A DNA stretch of 57,395 nt from an uncultured Aquimarina sp. (GCA_938011245.1 CALLUJ010000060.1:1-57395); one strand, 5' to 3'. Counted from the stretch's first letter, positions 8,903 to 18,679 are shown. The notes: generated by a model from the letters alone, not told the origin. Made by a program: numbers and translations.

Positions 8903-10135
8903 TTAAGAAACTGCTTTTAAGGGTCTAATGTTCGATTTATTAAGCTTCTTTTCGGCATATTCTTTAGTAATTTCTAATTCGTTATCATCGCTATCTGGTA
9001 ATTCAAACATAGCATCGGTAAGAATGGCTTCACATAAAGAACGGAGTCCTCTGGCTCCTAACTTGTATTCTGTAGCTTTTTCAACAATAAAACCTAAAGC
9101 TTCATCAGTTACAGAAAACTTAATATCATCCATTTCAAAAAGCTTTTTATATTGCTTTATAATAGCATTTTTAGGTTCTGTTAAAATAGCTCTAAGTGTT
9201 TTGGCATCTAGAGGGTTCATATAAGATAGTACGGGTAAACGACCAATAATTTCGGGAATTAAACCAAAGTCTTTCAAGTCTTTTGGAATAATATATTGAA
9301 GTAGGTTTTCTTGATCAATAGCATCTTCATTTATAGAAGCGCTAAAGCCTACAGCCTGCATATTTAAGCGTTTTTGAATATTACGATTAATACCATCAAA
9401 AGCACCACCAGCTATAAATAATATGTTTTCGGTGTTTACCTCAATAAACTTTTGGTCTGGATGCTTACGACCTCCTTTTGGTGGTACATTAACAATGCTT
9501 CCTTCTAATAGTTTAAGTAAAGCCTGTTGCACGCCTTCTCCAGATACATCTCTAGTAATACTAGGATTATCGCTTTTGCGAGCTATTTTATCAATTTCAT
9601 CGATAAATACAATACCTCGTTGGGCTTTTTCTAAATTGTAGTCAGCAGCTTGTAGTAATTTGGTAAGAATTGCTTCAACATCTTCACCTACATAACCAGC
9701 TTCGGTAAGTACTGTTGCATCTACAATTGCTAAAGGAACGTTAAGCATTTTTGCAATGGTTTTTGCAATAAGTGTTTTTCCTGTACCTGTTTGCCCAACT
9801 AAAATGATATTGCTTTTTTGAATCTCAATATCATCATTGTCTTTTTTTTGTAGTAATCGCTTATAATGGTTGTAAACAGCAACCGAAATTACCTTTTTGC
9901 TAAAGTCTTGACCAATTACATAGTTGTCCAAAAATTCTTTAATAGCTTTTGGTTTACTTAACTTTAGTTCCTGTTCTAAATCGTCAGAAATTTCACCTTT
10001 AGTTTCTTCAGCAACAATTCCGTGTGCTTGTTCTATGCATCGATCACAAATATGTGCATCTAAACCAGCAATTAATAAACTGGTTTCCGGTTTTTTACGC
10101 CCACAAAAAGAGCATTCTAAATCTTCTTTCGCCAT
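8903..10135 (-). CDS. clpX: ATP-dependent Clp protease ATP-binding subunit ClpX
   Basis: 410 residues, the usual ClpX length. N-terminal zinc-binding domain with Cys8, Cys11, Cys30 and Cys33; AAA+ module with Walker A GQTGTGKT (114-121), Walker [10 protein letters not shown] and sensor-2 region GARGLRS. It unfolds tagged substrates and feeds them to ClpP. It is the third gene of tig-clpP-clpX, 42 nt after clpP. A perfect hairpin lies just ahead of its start codon. Confidence 0.98.
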   Translation of the reverse strand: MAKEDLECSFCGRKKPETSLLIAGLDAHICDRCIEQAHGIVAEETKGEISDDLEQELKLSKPKAIKEFLDNYVIGQDFSKKVISVAVYNHYKRLLQKKDNDDIEIQKSNIILVGQTGTGKTLIAKTIAKMLNVPLAIVDATVLTEAGYVGEDVEAILTKLLQAADYNLEKAQRGIVFIDEIDKIARKSDNPSITRDVSGEGVQQALLKLLEGSIVNVPPKGGRKHPDQKFIEVNTENILFIAGGAFDGINRNIQKRLNMQAVGFSASINEDAIDQENLLQYIIPKDLKDFGLIPEIIGRLPVLSYMNPLDAKTLRAILTEPKNAIIKQYKKLFEMDDIKFSVTDEALGFIVEKATEYKLGARGLRSLCEAILTDAMFELPDSDDNELEITKEYAEKKLNKSNIRPLKAVS

Positions 10136-10145
10136 TTTCTTTCTG

Positions 10146-10164
10146 CGAGAATATTATATTCTCG
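10146..10164 (-). promoter_or_regulatory. Hairpin in the clpP-clpX gap
   Basis: An 8-bp perfect stem (CGAGAATA / TATTCTCG) with a 3-nt loop sits 10 nt before the clpX start codon, in the 42-nt gap after clpP. There is no T tract, so it is not an obvious terminator; it could affect initiation or processing (inference). Confidence 0.4.
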
Positions 10165-10177
10165 ACTTTGTTTAGGT

Positions 10178-10852
10178 TTAACTACGAGTTAAAACCTCGT
10201 CTACCATTCCGTATTCTTTTGCTTTATCCGCTTTCATCCAGTAATCGCGGTCACTATCATTATACACTTTGTCGTAAGGTTGACCAGAGTGTTTTGCAAT
10301 AATATTGTAAAGTTCTTCTTTTAAAATCAAAATTTCGCGAGCTGTAATTTCAATATCACTAGCTTGTCCTTGTGCGCCACCTAGGGGTTGATGTATCATA
10401 ACACGGCTATGTGGTAAAGCAGAGCGTTTTCCTTTTTCTCCAGCACACAATAATACAGCTCCCATAGAAGCAGCCATACCAGTGCAAATAGTGGCTACGT
10501 CAGGTTTAATAAATTGCATGGTGTCGTAAATTCCTAATCCAGCATATACACTCCCCCCAGGGGAGTTAATATAAATTTGAATATCTTTTTTAGCATCGGT
10601 ACTTTCTAAGAATAATAGTTGTGCTTGGATAATATTTGCCACTTGATCGTTAATACCTGTGCCCATAAAAATAATACGATCCATCATTAAACGAGAAAAA
10701 ACGTCCATGGCTACAGCGTTCATTTGACGTTCTTCGATAATGTTAGGAGTCATTCCTACTGGGGTAACTGTGCTTACAATTTTATTATAATAATTGCTAT
10801 TAATACCGTGATGTTTTATAGCGTATTTTTCGAATTCTTTTCCGTAATCCAT
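10178..10852 (-). CDS. clpP: ATP-dependent Clp protease proteolytic subunit ClpP
   Basis: 224 residues. The serine protease triad is visible: Ser129 in [11 protein letters not shown], His154 in [11 protein letters not shown] and Asp203 in [20 protein letters not shown] forms the oxyanion region. The first ~28 residues before TPVGM are longer than in E. coli and may be a propeptide or N-terminal extension. It forms the tetradecameric chamber that works with ClpX, encoded just downstream. Confidence 0.98.
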   Translation of the reverse strand: MDYGKEFEKYAIKHHGINSNYYNKIVSTVTPVGMTPNIIEERQMNAVAMDVFSRLMMDRIIFMGTGINDQVANIIQAQLLFLESTDAKKDIQIYINSPGGSVYAGLGIYDTMQFIKPDVATICTGMAASMGAVLLCAGEKGKRSALPHSRVMIHQPLGGAQGQASDIEITAREILILKEELYNIIAKHSGQPYDKVYNDSDRDYWMKADKAKEYGMVDEVLTRS

Positions 10853-10877
10853 TCTTTAGAAGCTTTTTTTTAGAGTT

Positions 10878-10907
10878 TAAAAAAGGCGTAGAAATTTTTC
10901 TACGCCT
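10878..10907 (-). terminator. Terminator after tig
   Basis: GGCGTAGAAA pairs with TTTCTACGCC over a tiny loop and on the minus strand is followed by TTTTTT. It lies between tig and clpP, so tig mRNA may partly end here, with readthrough into clpP. Confidence 0.7.
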
Positions 10908-10943
10908 CTAAGATAATCAATATTTAAAAGAATGCCTATCTGC

Positions 10944-12266
10944 TTACGACTTGTATGCTTTTTCTATAAACTCTTCAAAAGTAACTTCCTCGTCTTTTAA
11001 TTTAGCATTTTCTTTGTAGAAGGCTAATAGCTTTTGGCTAATTAATTGTTCCGAAATACGTTTTACTTCGTCTTGATTCCCTAATACGCGTTGTACAATG
11101 CCGTCAAGTTCAGAATCTTCAGGATTTGATTGACCATATTGGGCCATTTGTCCTTTGATTAAAGTTTTAGTGTGTTCTTTAATCTCTTCAAATTCAATTT
11201 GAAGGTTATTGTCTTTAATAATTTTACCTTCTATAAGCTGAAAACGAAGACCTTTTTCGCTTTTCTCATACTCTTCATTAGCTTCTTCTTCGGTTAAAGG
11301 TTTTTCGCCAGCAGTACGCAACCATTTTTTTAAGAAATTAGCTGGTAAATCAAATGTTGTATTTTCAATTACACTTTCTGTTACCGTATTTAATAATTGC
11401 TGATCAGCTTGTTGTACAAATTGTAGCTCAGCATCTTCCTTAATTTTAGCTTTTAAATCGGAAGCTGATTTTACTGAGCCATCTGGAAATAATTTGTCAA
11501 ATAATTCTTGGTCTAAATCGGCTAAAATACGTTCGTTAGTTTCTGTAATTGTAAAAGTTACATCAAAGTCGGCAGTATCTTTATCTGCTTGAGCAATTCC
11601 TAATTGACTTACTAAAAATTGATTATTTTCGTAAAGTTCTTTAGTGTTTACAGTAATTACGTCGCTTACTTTTGCGCCAATAAATAACTTTTGAGTTTTT
11701 TCTTGAACGTTGCTTAATTCAATAGTAGTTTTTTTATTGATTTCTTCTGTTTCGTTCTCAAATGTTCCAGCGACTAAACTACCTTTAACAACCGCATCAA
11801 TAGGATTTAATGTTCCGTATTGTTTTTGAATCGATTCAAGTTGATCGTCTACCATTTTTTCAGTAGCAACAATTTTGTAATTTTTTATAGTTTCTTTTCC
11901 TTGTAAGTTTACTTCAAATTCTGGAGCTAAACCTAATTCAAATTCGAATTTAAAATCTTCGTCTTTCCAAGAAAAATCAGCTTGATCTTTAGGTAGTGGA
12001 TTTCCAAGGATATCTAATTTTTCTTCGGTTAAGAAGTTGTTTAATGATTCTTGGATTAGTTTGTTTATTTCCTCTGCCATTACAGCTTCTCCGTATTGTT
12101 TTTTTACCATTCCCATAGGAACGTGACCTTTTCTAAACCCTGGAATATTGGCGTTTTTTCGGTAGTCTTTTAGTATTTTTTCTACACGATCGCTGTAGTC
12201 TTCCTTTTTAATTTCTACGGTAACCACCGCATTTAGAGTATCAATCTGTTCTTTAGAAATATTCAT
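10944..12266 (-). CDS. tig: Trigger factor
   Basis: 440 residues. The N-terminal ribosome-binding domain carries the signature IPGFRKGHVPMGMVKKQYG (GFRxGxxP). A divergent FKBP-like middle (about 150-245) and the long helical C-terminal chaperone domain follow. It binds nascent chains at the ribosome exit. First gene before clpP and clpX on the minus strand, the common bacterial arrangement. A well-formed Bacteroidota promoter lies 32 nt upstream. Confidence 0.96.
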   Translation of the reverse strand: MNISKEQIDTLNAVVTVEIKKEDYSDRVEKILKDYRKNANIPGFRKGHVPMGMVKKQYGEAVMAEEINKLIQESLNNFLTEEKLDILGNPLPKDQADFSWKDEDFKFEFELGLAPEFEVNLQGKETIKNYKIVATEKMVDDQLESIQKQYGTLNPIDAVVKGSLVAGTFENETEEINKKTTIELSNVQEKTQKLFIGAKVSDVITVNTKELYENNQFLVSQLGIAQADKDTADFDVTFTITETNERILADLDQELFDKLFPDGSVKSASDLKAKIKEDAELQFVQQADQQLLNTVTESVIENTTFDLPANFLKKWLRTAGEKPLTEEEANEEYEKSEKGLRFQLIEGKIIKDNNLQIEFEEIKEHTKTLIKGQMAQYGQSNPEDSELDGIVQRVLGNQDEVKRISEQLISQKLLAFYKENAKLKDEEVTFEEFIEKAYKS

Positions 12267-12297
12267 CCTTCTGTATTTATACGAATAAAATTGGGTG

Positions 12298-12328
12298 CAA
12301 AAGTACGATATTTTTAAAGTTTGAACAA
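12298..12328 (-). promoter_or_regulatory. Promoter of tig-clpP-clpX
   Basis: On the minus strand TTG (12328-12326), 20 nt, then TACTTTTG (12305-12298). This matches the Bacteroidota TTG-N20-TAnnTTTG arrangement and predicts a start of transcription about 25 nt before the tig start codon. Confidence 0.75.
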
Positions 12329-12354
12329 TTTTTTAATTTTTTGTTGAAAATAGA

Positions 12355-12386
12355 AAAAGTTCTTCGTTTTAAAACGAAGAACTTTT
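12355..12386 (-). terminator. Terminator after the SGNH lipoprotein gene
   Basis: A perfect 32-bp palindrome (AAAAGTTCTTCGTTTT and its complement) just after the lipoprotein stop. On the minus strand it ends in CTTTTTCTATTTT, a suitable U-rich tail. It separates the FadL-SGNH unit from the tig promoter. Confidence 0.75.
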
Positions 12387-12407
12387 GTGTTGGCTAACAA
12401 TTAACTT

Positions 12408-14036
12408 TTAATTTGATCTAATAGTAATGGTGTTAAAGCTACCTACAGGTACAGGTTGTAAAGTAGCGTCAAAGTTGCTATTAATAATTTCGATTAAATC
12501 ATTAGCAATAACTGCATTTCCACGAGGTGTTAGATGAACTCCATCCAAAGAAAAAGCGCCACCAGATCCAAACTCAGAAGTTACAGTTATTCCCTCAGAG
12601 GTAATTCCACCACTTAATTCTTTTAAACGCGAATTGGCATCGTATAACACAATATTAGGGTTGGCATCAACAACGGAAGCTATACCTGTATTAAAAGCTG
12701 TAATTGCGGCAGATAACTCTTCTAGTTCGGTAGTGTCCAAAACATCTTCATCATTAATAGCATTAACAGCCGTTAGTATTTTAGGGACATCTGCTGGGTC
12801 AAATGTTCCACCAGCCCCAATTGTTTGTAAGATTCCTGCTATTTCTGGAGTTATTCTTGCACTTCCATATCCTTCGGTTCTTAATGCATTTTGATCTATA
12901 GTAAGTAGTAATAATTCGTTTTCGGTCATTTGTCTAAAATCTCCTATAGGGTTAGTTTCACTTGTTGGAACTGTTCTAATAATGAATCTATTAGGGCCTT
13001 CATTAAATTGGAAAGCAAAATTTGGATTTCCTGTTATGTTAGCGTACAATCCAAAAAAACCAGTAAGTCCAGCAGCTTGTTCAGCTGTTAAAACTAATGC
13101 ATTGTTAGGTACTGTTGTAAAAAACGGAATACTCGTAATTTCAGGAATGTTTGCCACTACTCCTCGAGTGTTGTTTGTGCCATTTGCGGTAAGTGTATTA
13201 GCTATTAAAGCAATAGTAGTAGTAGCCAATGCAGGGTCACTAATGTCATTACTACCGTATGTGTTAGCAACAGTGCGGTAAGCTTGTGCAACATCTTGGG
13301 GTGTTGCGGTAGATAAATCTAAAGAAAATGTCCCAACTTGGTTTGTTGCTTCTAGTATTGAGCCGTCACATTGTTCTTCGGGTGCTCCTCCAGACGTAGC
13401 ATAACTTAAAACGTCGTTATTACCTGTCCAAAGAGTGAAAAAAGTTGGCGCTTGTGCAGTGGCATCTCCAATTATAGTTGATAGAGGTGTTTGTGCAAAC
13501 CTTGCAAAATAAGGATTTGCTCTAAGAGGGCATCTTACTACATTATTTGGATTGCCAAGCCCTGGTAATAAAAGTTGGTAACTTTTTGCTCCAGGAACAC
13601 CCATGTTGTTAAAAGAAGTGCCTTCTGCTCTGGTAGCGATATCGTTATTGGCAGTTTCACTTAAGGGAGAAGGGGTTTGATTTCCTTGAGTATCTACATC
13701 CAAGACAAATCGTGTGCCAAAATCAATATCTTCGAAGCCTTTAAATCCTCCAATGTTGTCAGGCATAAAAGGGATATTAAATTCTCCTCCACCAGCAGAT
13801 TTCATTTGATTAGCTAAAAGGTTAGCAAAAGAATTTTCTTGTCCGTCTCGGTATAAGGCACCATCGGCAAAGCCAGCAGTTAACGAATTTCCAATAGATA
13901 TATAGGTAGAGAAGTCGGCAATACCGCTACTTTGAACGGCAATGGGAGTATCTTCTAAAGGTTGGTTAAATTCGGGTTCACAAGCTACAAATCCAAATGA
14001 AGCTAATGCAATATATATGTATATGTTCTTTTTCAT
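12408..14036 (-). CDS. SGNH/GDSL-hydrolase-type lipoprotein
   Basis: 542 residues. The signal peptide ends in a lipobox FVAC with Cys19, so it is a lipoprotein. SGNH block I is ISIGNSLTAGF with nucleophile Ser51, block III is TLWTGNNDVLSY, and block V near the end is LDGVHLTPRGNAVIAND with the Asp-x-x-His pair. Between blocks III and V there is a long insertion compared with the ~200-residue minimal fold. Predicted to be an esterase or lipase acting at the membrane or cell surface. It follows a FadL-like channel gene by only 4 nt, which suggests a shared hydrophobic or ester substrate (inference). Confidence 0.85.
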   Translation of the reverse strand: MKKNIYIYIALASFGFVACEPEFNQPLEDTPIAVQSSGIADFSTYISIGNSLTAGFADGALYRDGQENSFANLLANQMKSAGGGEFNIPFMPDNIGGFKGFEDIDFGTRFVLDVDTQGNQTPSPLSETANNDIATRAEGTSFNNMGVPGAKSYQLLLPGLGNPNNVVRCPLRANPYFARFAQTPLSTIIGDATAQAPTFFTLWTGNNDVLSYATSGGAPEEQCDGSILEATNQVGTFSLDLSTATPQDVAQAYRTVANTYGSNDISDPALATTTIALIANTLTANGTNNTRGVVANIPEITSIPFFTTVPNNALVLTAEQAAGLTGFFGLYANITGNPNFAFQFNEGPNRFIIRTVPTSETNPIGDFRQMTENELLLLTIDQNALRTEGYGSARITPEIAGILQTIGAGGTFDPADVPKILTAVNAINDEDVLDTTELEELSAAITAFNTGIASVVDANPNIVLYDANSRLKELSGGITSEGITVTSEFGSGGAFSLDGVHLTPRGNAVIANDLIEIINSNFDATLQPVPVGSFNTITIRSN

Positions 14037-14040
14037 GATA

Positions 14041-15273
14041 CTAAAGTTTGTAGTTTATTCCTAAGCCAAGGGCAAATACGTTTGATTTATAAGTTCCTTC
14101 GAATGGAGGGATATTATCTCGCGAATCGGAGTCAAAAGACTCATCAATTTCATCGAAGTATAAAAATAAAAATGATGCATCAATGGCTAAATGCTCGTTA
14201 ACGTTGTATGATAAACCAGCAGTAAAACCATGGGAATCGTTACGAGGGGTTTCTGGAGAAAAGAAACCAGAAGAAAGAGGGGTTTCGTCAAAGTAATATC
14301 CTGTTCTAAGTGTAAATTTAGTATTTAAATTGTATTGTGCTCCAAACCTATATGTACTTGCATCTTTGTAATTACGTGTGTTATTAGAGTCTGTAATAGC
14401 AGGATTAGTAAAATCTAAATCTAAAGATCTGTAAGCGTTCCAATAGGCTCTGTTGAAATCAAAAGCAAATAATAGTTTGTCGGTTAGTTGATAGGATAAT
14501 CCTAGGGTTAATTCGGCAGGTAACGGCAAAGACGCATTAAATCCAGTGTCAAATTGAGGAGCGTTTGTAAACGTTACATCTCCATTTTTGGCGTCTAATT
14601 CAATTTTACTTTGGTAGCTAGCTCCTAAGGCAAGTTTGTTAGAAAATTTAAATAATATAGAAGCTTTCCAGCCCCATGCAGTTACACCTTGCTTATCAAT
14701 TTCGATGCTACTAGGACCTGTAGTACTTGTAGCTCCATCGGCTAATTCTATATTTCGATCAAAATTTACACCACCAATAGCATAGATGGGGCCACCACCA
14801 ATACTTAAAACATCATTAACTTTAAAGGATATAACAGGATTTATGAAAATAGATCTTAATTCTATATTATTTACTAAACCAGATCCAGCCCAATCTCTAG
14901 GCCATTCCACGGAACTTCCATAAGGTGTGTAAATAGCAATACCTGCAGCAATTTTTTCGGTAATTTTATAAGTAGCGTATATGTTTATTGGTGTGCCTAT
15001 AGGATTGTCTGTTTCAAAGGCTTGTCTAGTTTGTAAATTTTGATATTTAGTGTTGGATTGAATACCTGTGACTCCAGCAGAGATATTAAGTTTATTTTCT
15101 AAGAACACCAATCCAGCGGGGTTAAAAAAAGCGAGTTCGGCACTATTTACTACAGCAACACCAGTGTGTCCCATAGCAAGTGCTCTTTGGCCTTGTATGC
15201 TTACTCGATATCCTCCTGCATAAATAGAGGAAATCGATAAAAAAGAAGCCAATATAAAAAGTAGTTTTTTCAT
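14041..15273 (-). CDS. OmpP1/FadL/TodX family outer membrane transporter
   Basis: 410 residues. Signal peptide (about 1-19), then the FadL N-terminal hallmark GYRVSIQGQRALAMGHTG and AELAFFNPAGL, the plug region that precedes the 14-strand barrel. The sequence ends in VFALGLGINYKL, a barrel terminal strand with aromatic/hydrophobic alternation. The family carries long-chain fatty acids and other hydrophobic compounds across the outer membrane. It is the promoter-proximal gene of the pair with the SGNH lipoprotein. Confidence 0.92.
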   Translation of the reverse strand: MKKLLFILASFLSISSIYAGGYRVSIQGQRALAMGHTGVAVVNSAELAFFNPAGLVFLENKLNISAGVTGIQSNTKYQNLQTRQAFETDNPIGTPINIYATYKITEKIAAGIAIYTPYGSSVEWPRDWAGSGLVNNIELRSIFINPVISFKVNDVLSIGGGPIYAIGGVNFDRNIELADGATSTTGPSSIEIDKQGVTAWGWKASILFKFSNKLALGASYQSKIELDAKNGDVTFTNAPQFDTGFNASLPLPAELTLGLSYQLTDKLLFAFDFNRAYWNAYRSLDLDFTNPAITDSNNTRNYKDASTYRFGAQYNLNTKFTLRTGYYFDETPLSSGFFSPETPRNDSHGFTAGLSYNVNEHLAIDASFLFLYFDEIDESFDSDSRDNIPPFEGTYKSNVFALGLGINYKL

Positions 15274-15408
15274 AGCAGTATAATAATTAGGTTTAGCTTT
15301 AGTTTTTAAATAATATTTTATCGTTTTAGGTAGGATAGAATATTATTTAATATATATTCTAATTTTTTAAAGTGTAAAACCTAAAAATAAGCATTTTTTT
15401 TGTTAAAA

Positions 15409-16194
15409 TTATACATCTATGGTATTTTGTGCTTTTAAAAATGACTTAATGTACTCGAAAAGACTGTCAGGGTTTTCTGCATGAAGCCAATGTCCAGCGT
15501 TAGAAATAGTCGCTAGTTTATAATTTGGAAAATGATTTTGAATAATTAAAAGTTCGTTTTCTAAGATGTAATTTGAATAACTTCCTTTTAAAAATAAGGT
15601 GTTTCCTTTAAAGATAAAATTATTAGGAAGTGCTTTTCCTATTTCAATAACTTTTTCGGATAAAGTTTTTAGATTAATACGTAAACTAAACTCTGTTGGT
15701 GTTTTGCGGTATAAGTTTTTTAATAAAAAAAGTCGAGTACCAGTGTCAGGAATATATTTTTTTAACTCATTATCAGCATCAGAGCGGCTTTTAATTTCTG
15801 AAAAATCCAATGCTTGAAGGCTATTTAGAATGTCTTGATGATGAGGAGCATAGTATTTAGGAGATATATCTGCTACAATTAAATTTTTAACCATATTGGG
15901 ATGCGTACAAGCAAATTGCATTACGGTTTTGCCTCCCATGGAATGTCCCAATAGGTTTAGCTTGTCTAGTCGATGTTCTGTACAGTATTGTAGCAAATCG
16001 TTACTAAGGTGTTCGTATGAAAAATTTTCTGAATGCGGGCTCCTACCGTGATTTCGTTGATCGATTAAGTGAACTTCAAATCCTAGTTTGCTAAACCGTT
16101 TTCCAAGAGTTTTCCAGTTGTCTCCCATTCCAAGAAAACCGTGTAAGATTAATAAAGGAGACCCAGAACCTAATATGTTGGAGTGTAATTTCAT
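15409..16194 (-). CDS. Alpha/beta-fold hydrolase, YbfF-like esterase
   Basis: 261 residues, no signal peptide. Oxyanion region LLILHGFLGMGDNWKTL at about 14-30, nucleophile elbow GHSMGGK with Ser85, and C-terminal histidine in SNAGHWLHAENP. The RNHGRSPHS motif and overall length fit the YbfF-type short-chain acyl esterases. The physiological substrate is unknown. It lies 144 nt after pdxJ on the same strand; co-transcription is possible but not shown. Confidence 0.88.
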   Translation of the reverse strand: MKLHSNILGSGSPLLILHGFLGMGDNWKTLGKRFSKLGFEVHLIDQRNHGRSPHSENFSYEHLSNDLLQYCTEHRLDKLNLLGHSMGGKTVMQFACTHPNMVKNLIVADISPKYYAPHHQDILNSLQALDFSEIKSRSDADNELKKYIPDTGTRLFLLKNLYRKTPTEFSLRINLKTLSEKVIEIGKALPNNFIFKGNTLFLKGSYSNYILENELLIIQNHFPNYKLATISNAGHWLHAENPDSLFEYIKSFLKAQNTIDV

Positions 16195-16338
16195 TTTTAA
16201 TATTTAAAGAAGAGTATTGGGGTTTTAGAAAAAAGAAAAGGCTGGGAAAGTTGTAAGCAAGTATATGATGTTAAGATATAAGAAAAAATAGAGAACCTTA
16301 AGCCTTTTATAGTTTATGTTTGTTTATTTGGTAATAAC

Positions 16339-17061
16339 CTAGTTTGCTAAAACTATTTTTCGCAAGTACATTTGAATTACATTTTCTAACCCAAGGTATA
16401 ATGATTCACAAATAAGAGCATGTCCAATAGATACCTCTAAAACGTTTGGAACGTTTTCTAAAAAAAAATGGATATTATCAAGGGATAGGTCGTGACCAGC
16501 GTTAATTCCAAGATGTAATTGTGAAGCTAGTAGCGCACATTCAGTGTAAGGCTTTACAGCTTTTAAATTATTGTTTTTGTAGCCTTTGGCAAAAGTTTCG
16601 GTATAAAGTTCTATTCGGTCTGTTCCAGTAGCTTTGGCGCCTTCTATCATTTTTGGATTAGGATCTACAAAAACAGAAGTTCGGATGTTGTTTTTTTTAA
16701 ATTCGTTAATAACATCTGTAAGAAAATGTTGATGTGTGACAGTGTCCCATCCAGCATTGCTAGTAATATTGGTTATAGCATCGGGGACTAGGGTTACTTG
16801 ATGGGGTTTAGTTTCGAGGACCAAATCTATAAATTTGGGAATAGGATTTCCTTCGATGTTAAATTCTGTAGTAACTATTTTGGTTAAGTCTTTAGCATCT
16901 TGATAGCGTATATGTCTTTCGTCGGGTCTAGGATGAATAGTGATTCCTTGCCCTCCAAATTCTTCAATATCTTTTGCCATCTGTAATAAATTGGGCATAT
17001 TGCCTCCACGGGCATTACGTAACGTAGCAATTTTATTTATATTTACACTAAGCTTGGTCAT
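16339..17061 (-). CDS. pdxJ: Pyridoxine 5'-phosphate synthase
   Basis: 240 residues when started at the ATG at 17061 (MTKLSVNINKIATLRNARGG). A GTG 54 nt further upstream would add a non-family N-terminus and lies upstream of the -7 box, so the ATG is preferred. Motifs GITIHPRPDERHIRYQD, VTLVPD and GINAGHDLSLDN are those of the PdxJ TIM-barrel, which condenses 1-deoxy-D-xylulose 5-phosphate with 3-amino-1-hydroxyacetone phosphate in vitamin B6 synthesis. Divergent from the CBS/nadK unit. Confidence 0.96.
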   Translation of the reverse strand: MTKLSVNINKIATLRNARGGNMPNLLQMAKDIEEFGGQGITIHPRPDERHIRYQDAKDLTKIVTTEFNIEGNPIPKFIDLVLETKPHQVTLVPDAITNITSNAGWDTVTHQHFLTDVINEFKKNNIRTSVFVDPNPKMIEGAKATGTDRIELYTETFAKGYKNNNLKAVKPYTECALLASQLHLGINAGHDLSLDNIHFFLENVPNVLEVSIGHALICESLYLGLENVIQMYLRKIVLAN

Positions 17062-17078
17062 AGCAATGTTTTTTAAAT

Positions 17079-17086
17079 CAAAAGTA
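17079..17086 (-). promoter_or_regulatory. Putative -7 element (TACTTTTG) of pdxJ
   Basis: TACTTTTG on the minus strand, 17 nt ahead of the pdxJ ATG, in the 69-nt divergent gap. No good TTG box is found at 19-21 nt, so only the -7 part is supported. Confidence 0.5.
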
Positions 17087-17130
17087 CGAAGTTGTTTGCA
17101 AATGGGTACAGGCACTAAAAGTTATTCTAT

Positions 17131-17784
17131 ATGAAATTAACGCTCTCAAATGAAATGAGTCCTTTATTTCCAGAAATGAAAATAAAGGAAGTACATAAGA
17201 TGTTTTCTGTATTCAATTTCTCTCATTTACCAATAGTAGAAAACGAACAATATTTGGGAAGTTTGGCTTCTTATGTAATTAAAAATATAGAGCCTAATAC
17301 ACAAATAGGTGATTTGAAATATGAATATGAACGTTTTTTTGTGGTTGAAGATAAAAACGAATTAGAGTTTATTGAAGTTATTAGTAAGTATGAAACTAAT
17401 ATTATGCCAGTGCTTTCTCAAGAAAAGAATACTTATTTGGGTTACGTAGCGCTTCAGGATGTGTTAGAGTTTTTTGGAGATATGCCCTTTTTAAGTGAAT
17501 ATGGAAATATTATTGTAGTAGCAAAGGGAATAGTAGATCAATCGTTTAGCGAAATATGTCAAATTGTAGAATCTAATAATGTAAAAGTGTTATCTGCTTA
17601 TGTGTCTAGCATTGAAAAAGATATGGTGGAAACGACGTTGAAAATTGGAGACGGCGATTTTAATACAGTAATACAAGCATTTAGGAGGTATGGTTACGAG
17701 ATAATTTCGGATCACTACGACGATGTGTTTTTAAATAGTTTAAAAGAGCGATCAAGGTATTTTGATAAGTACCTTAATATGTAA
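17131..17784 (+). CDS. CBS-domain protein
   Basis: 217 residues with a pair of CBS motifs in the first ~125 residues (SHLPIVENEQYLGSLAS; IMPVLSQEKNTYLGYVALQDVLEF), which usually bind adenine nucleotides. The C-terminal ~90 residues look like a small alpha/beta regulatory (ACT-like) fold, but this is only an impression. It begins 13 nt before nadK and is almost certainly co-transcribed with it, so a nucleotide-sensing role near NAD(P) metabolism is attractive but unproved. Confidence 0.82.
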   Translation: MKLTLSNEMSPLFPEMKIKEVHKMFSVFNFSHLPIVENEQYLGSLASYVIKNIEPNTQIGDLKYEYERFFVVEDKNELEFIEVISKYETNIMPVLSQEKNTYLGYVALQDVLEFFGDMPFLSEYGNIIVVAKGIVDQSFSEICQIVESNNVKVLSAYVSSIEKDMVETTLKIGDGDFNTVIQAFRRYGYEIISDHYDDVFLNSLKERSRYFDKYLNM

Positions 17785-17797
17785 AGAAAAATAGAGA

Positions 17798-18679
17798 ATG
17801 AAAGTAGGAATCTATGGGCAATTTTATCACAAAAATTCTGGGCAGTATATTCAAGAATTATTGGATCTTTTAGATGAACAATCGGTTGAAGTTGTTATTG
17901 AAAAGAATTTTCTAAAACTAATTCATGCAAATGAAAGCATAAATAAAGACTATTCTTATTTTAGTACATTTCAAGAATTAGATACTTCGTATGATTTGTT
18001 TTTTAGTATTGGAGGAGATGGTACTATTTTAAAAACAGTTACGTATGTAAGAGATTTAGAAATTCCTATTGTAGGCATAAATACAGGTAGATTAGGTTTT
18101 TTAGCAACTATAAAAAAAGAGAAACTTAAAAGCTCTATACAGCAAATTTTTGAAGGTAAATATTCTATATCGAAACGATCGTTATTAGAGGTTTCGTCTT
18201 CGTGTAGTACAGATTTCGAAGGAATAAACTTTGCTTTAAATGAAATAGCAGTAAGTAGGAAGAATACAACTTCCATGGTTGCAGTTCATACTAAAGTAAA
18301 TGGCGAATTTTTAACTTCCTATTGGGCAGATGGATTAATAATATCTACCCCAACAGGTTCTACAGGTTACTCTTTAAGTTGTGGGGGGCCAATTATTATG
18401 CCTGAAACCTCTAGTTTTTTGTTAACGCCTATTGCTCCTCATAATTTAAATATGAGACCACTTTCGATACCTGACGATTACAGTGTGAGTCTAAAAGTGT
18501 CTGTAAGAGAAGAAGAGCATTTAATATCGTTAGACTCTAGAACATTTACATTAAAAAATGAAACTGAAATTACGTTGCGTAAGGCAGCATTTAAAATTAA
18601 TATGGTTGATTTGGAAGATGAAAGTTTTTTAAAAACATTACGAGAAAAGTTACTTTGGGGAGAGGATAAACGCAATTAG
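17798..18679 (+). CDS. nadK: NAD kinase
   Basis: 293 residues. GGDGT at 72-76 in FFSIGGDGTILKTV, GINTGRLGFLA, the substrate loop TPTGSTGYSLSCGGPI and the HNLNMRPLSIPD segment are all diagnostic. It phosphorylates NAD to NADP using ATP or polyphosphate. It starts 13 nt after the CBS-protein gene. A promoter element for the next gene lies ~90 nt after its stop. Confidence 0.96.
   Translation: MKVGIYGQFYHKNSGQYIQELLDLLDEQSVEVVIEKNFLKLIHANESINKDYSYFSTFQELDTSYDLFFSIGGDGTILKTVTYVRDLEIPIVGINTGRLGFLATIKKEKLKSSIQQIFEGKYSISKRSLLEVSSSCSTDFEGINFALNEIAVSRKNTTSMVAVHTKVNGEFLTSYWADGLIISTPTGSTGYSLSCGGPIIMPETSSFLLTPIAPHNLNMRPLSIPDDYSVSLKVSVREEEHLISLDSRTFTLKNETEITLRKAAFKINMVDLEDESFLKTLREKLLWGEDKRN

Noticed and set aside
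8928-10302. Several plus-strand frames across clpX and clpP
   Set aside because: Antisense shadows of highly conserved genes; no promoter or homology visible.
17062-17115. Upstream GTG extension of pdxJ
   Set aside because: Adds 18 residues not in the family and begins upstream of the TACTTTTG element; the ATG at 17061 fits better.
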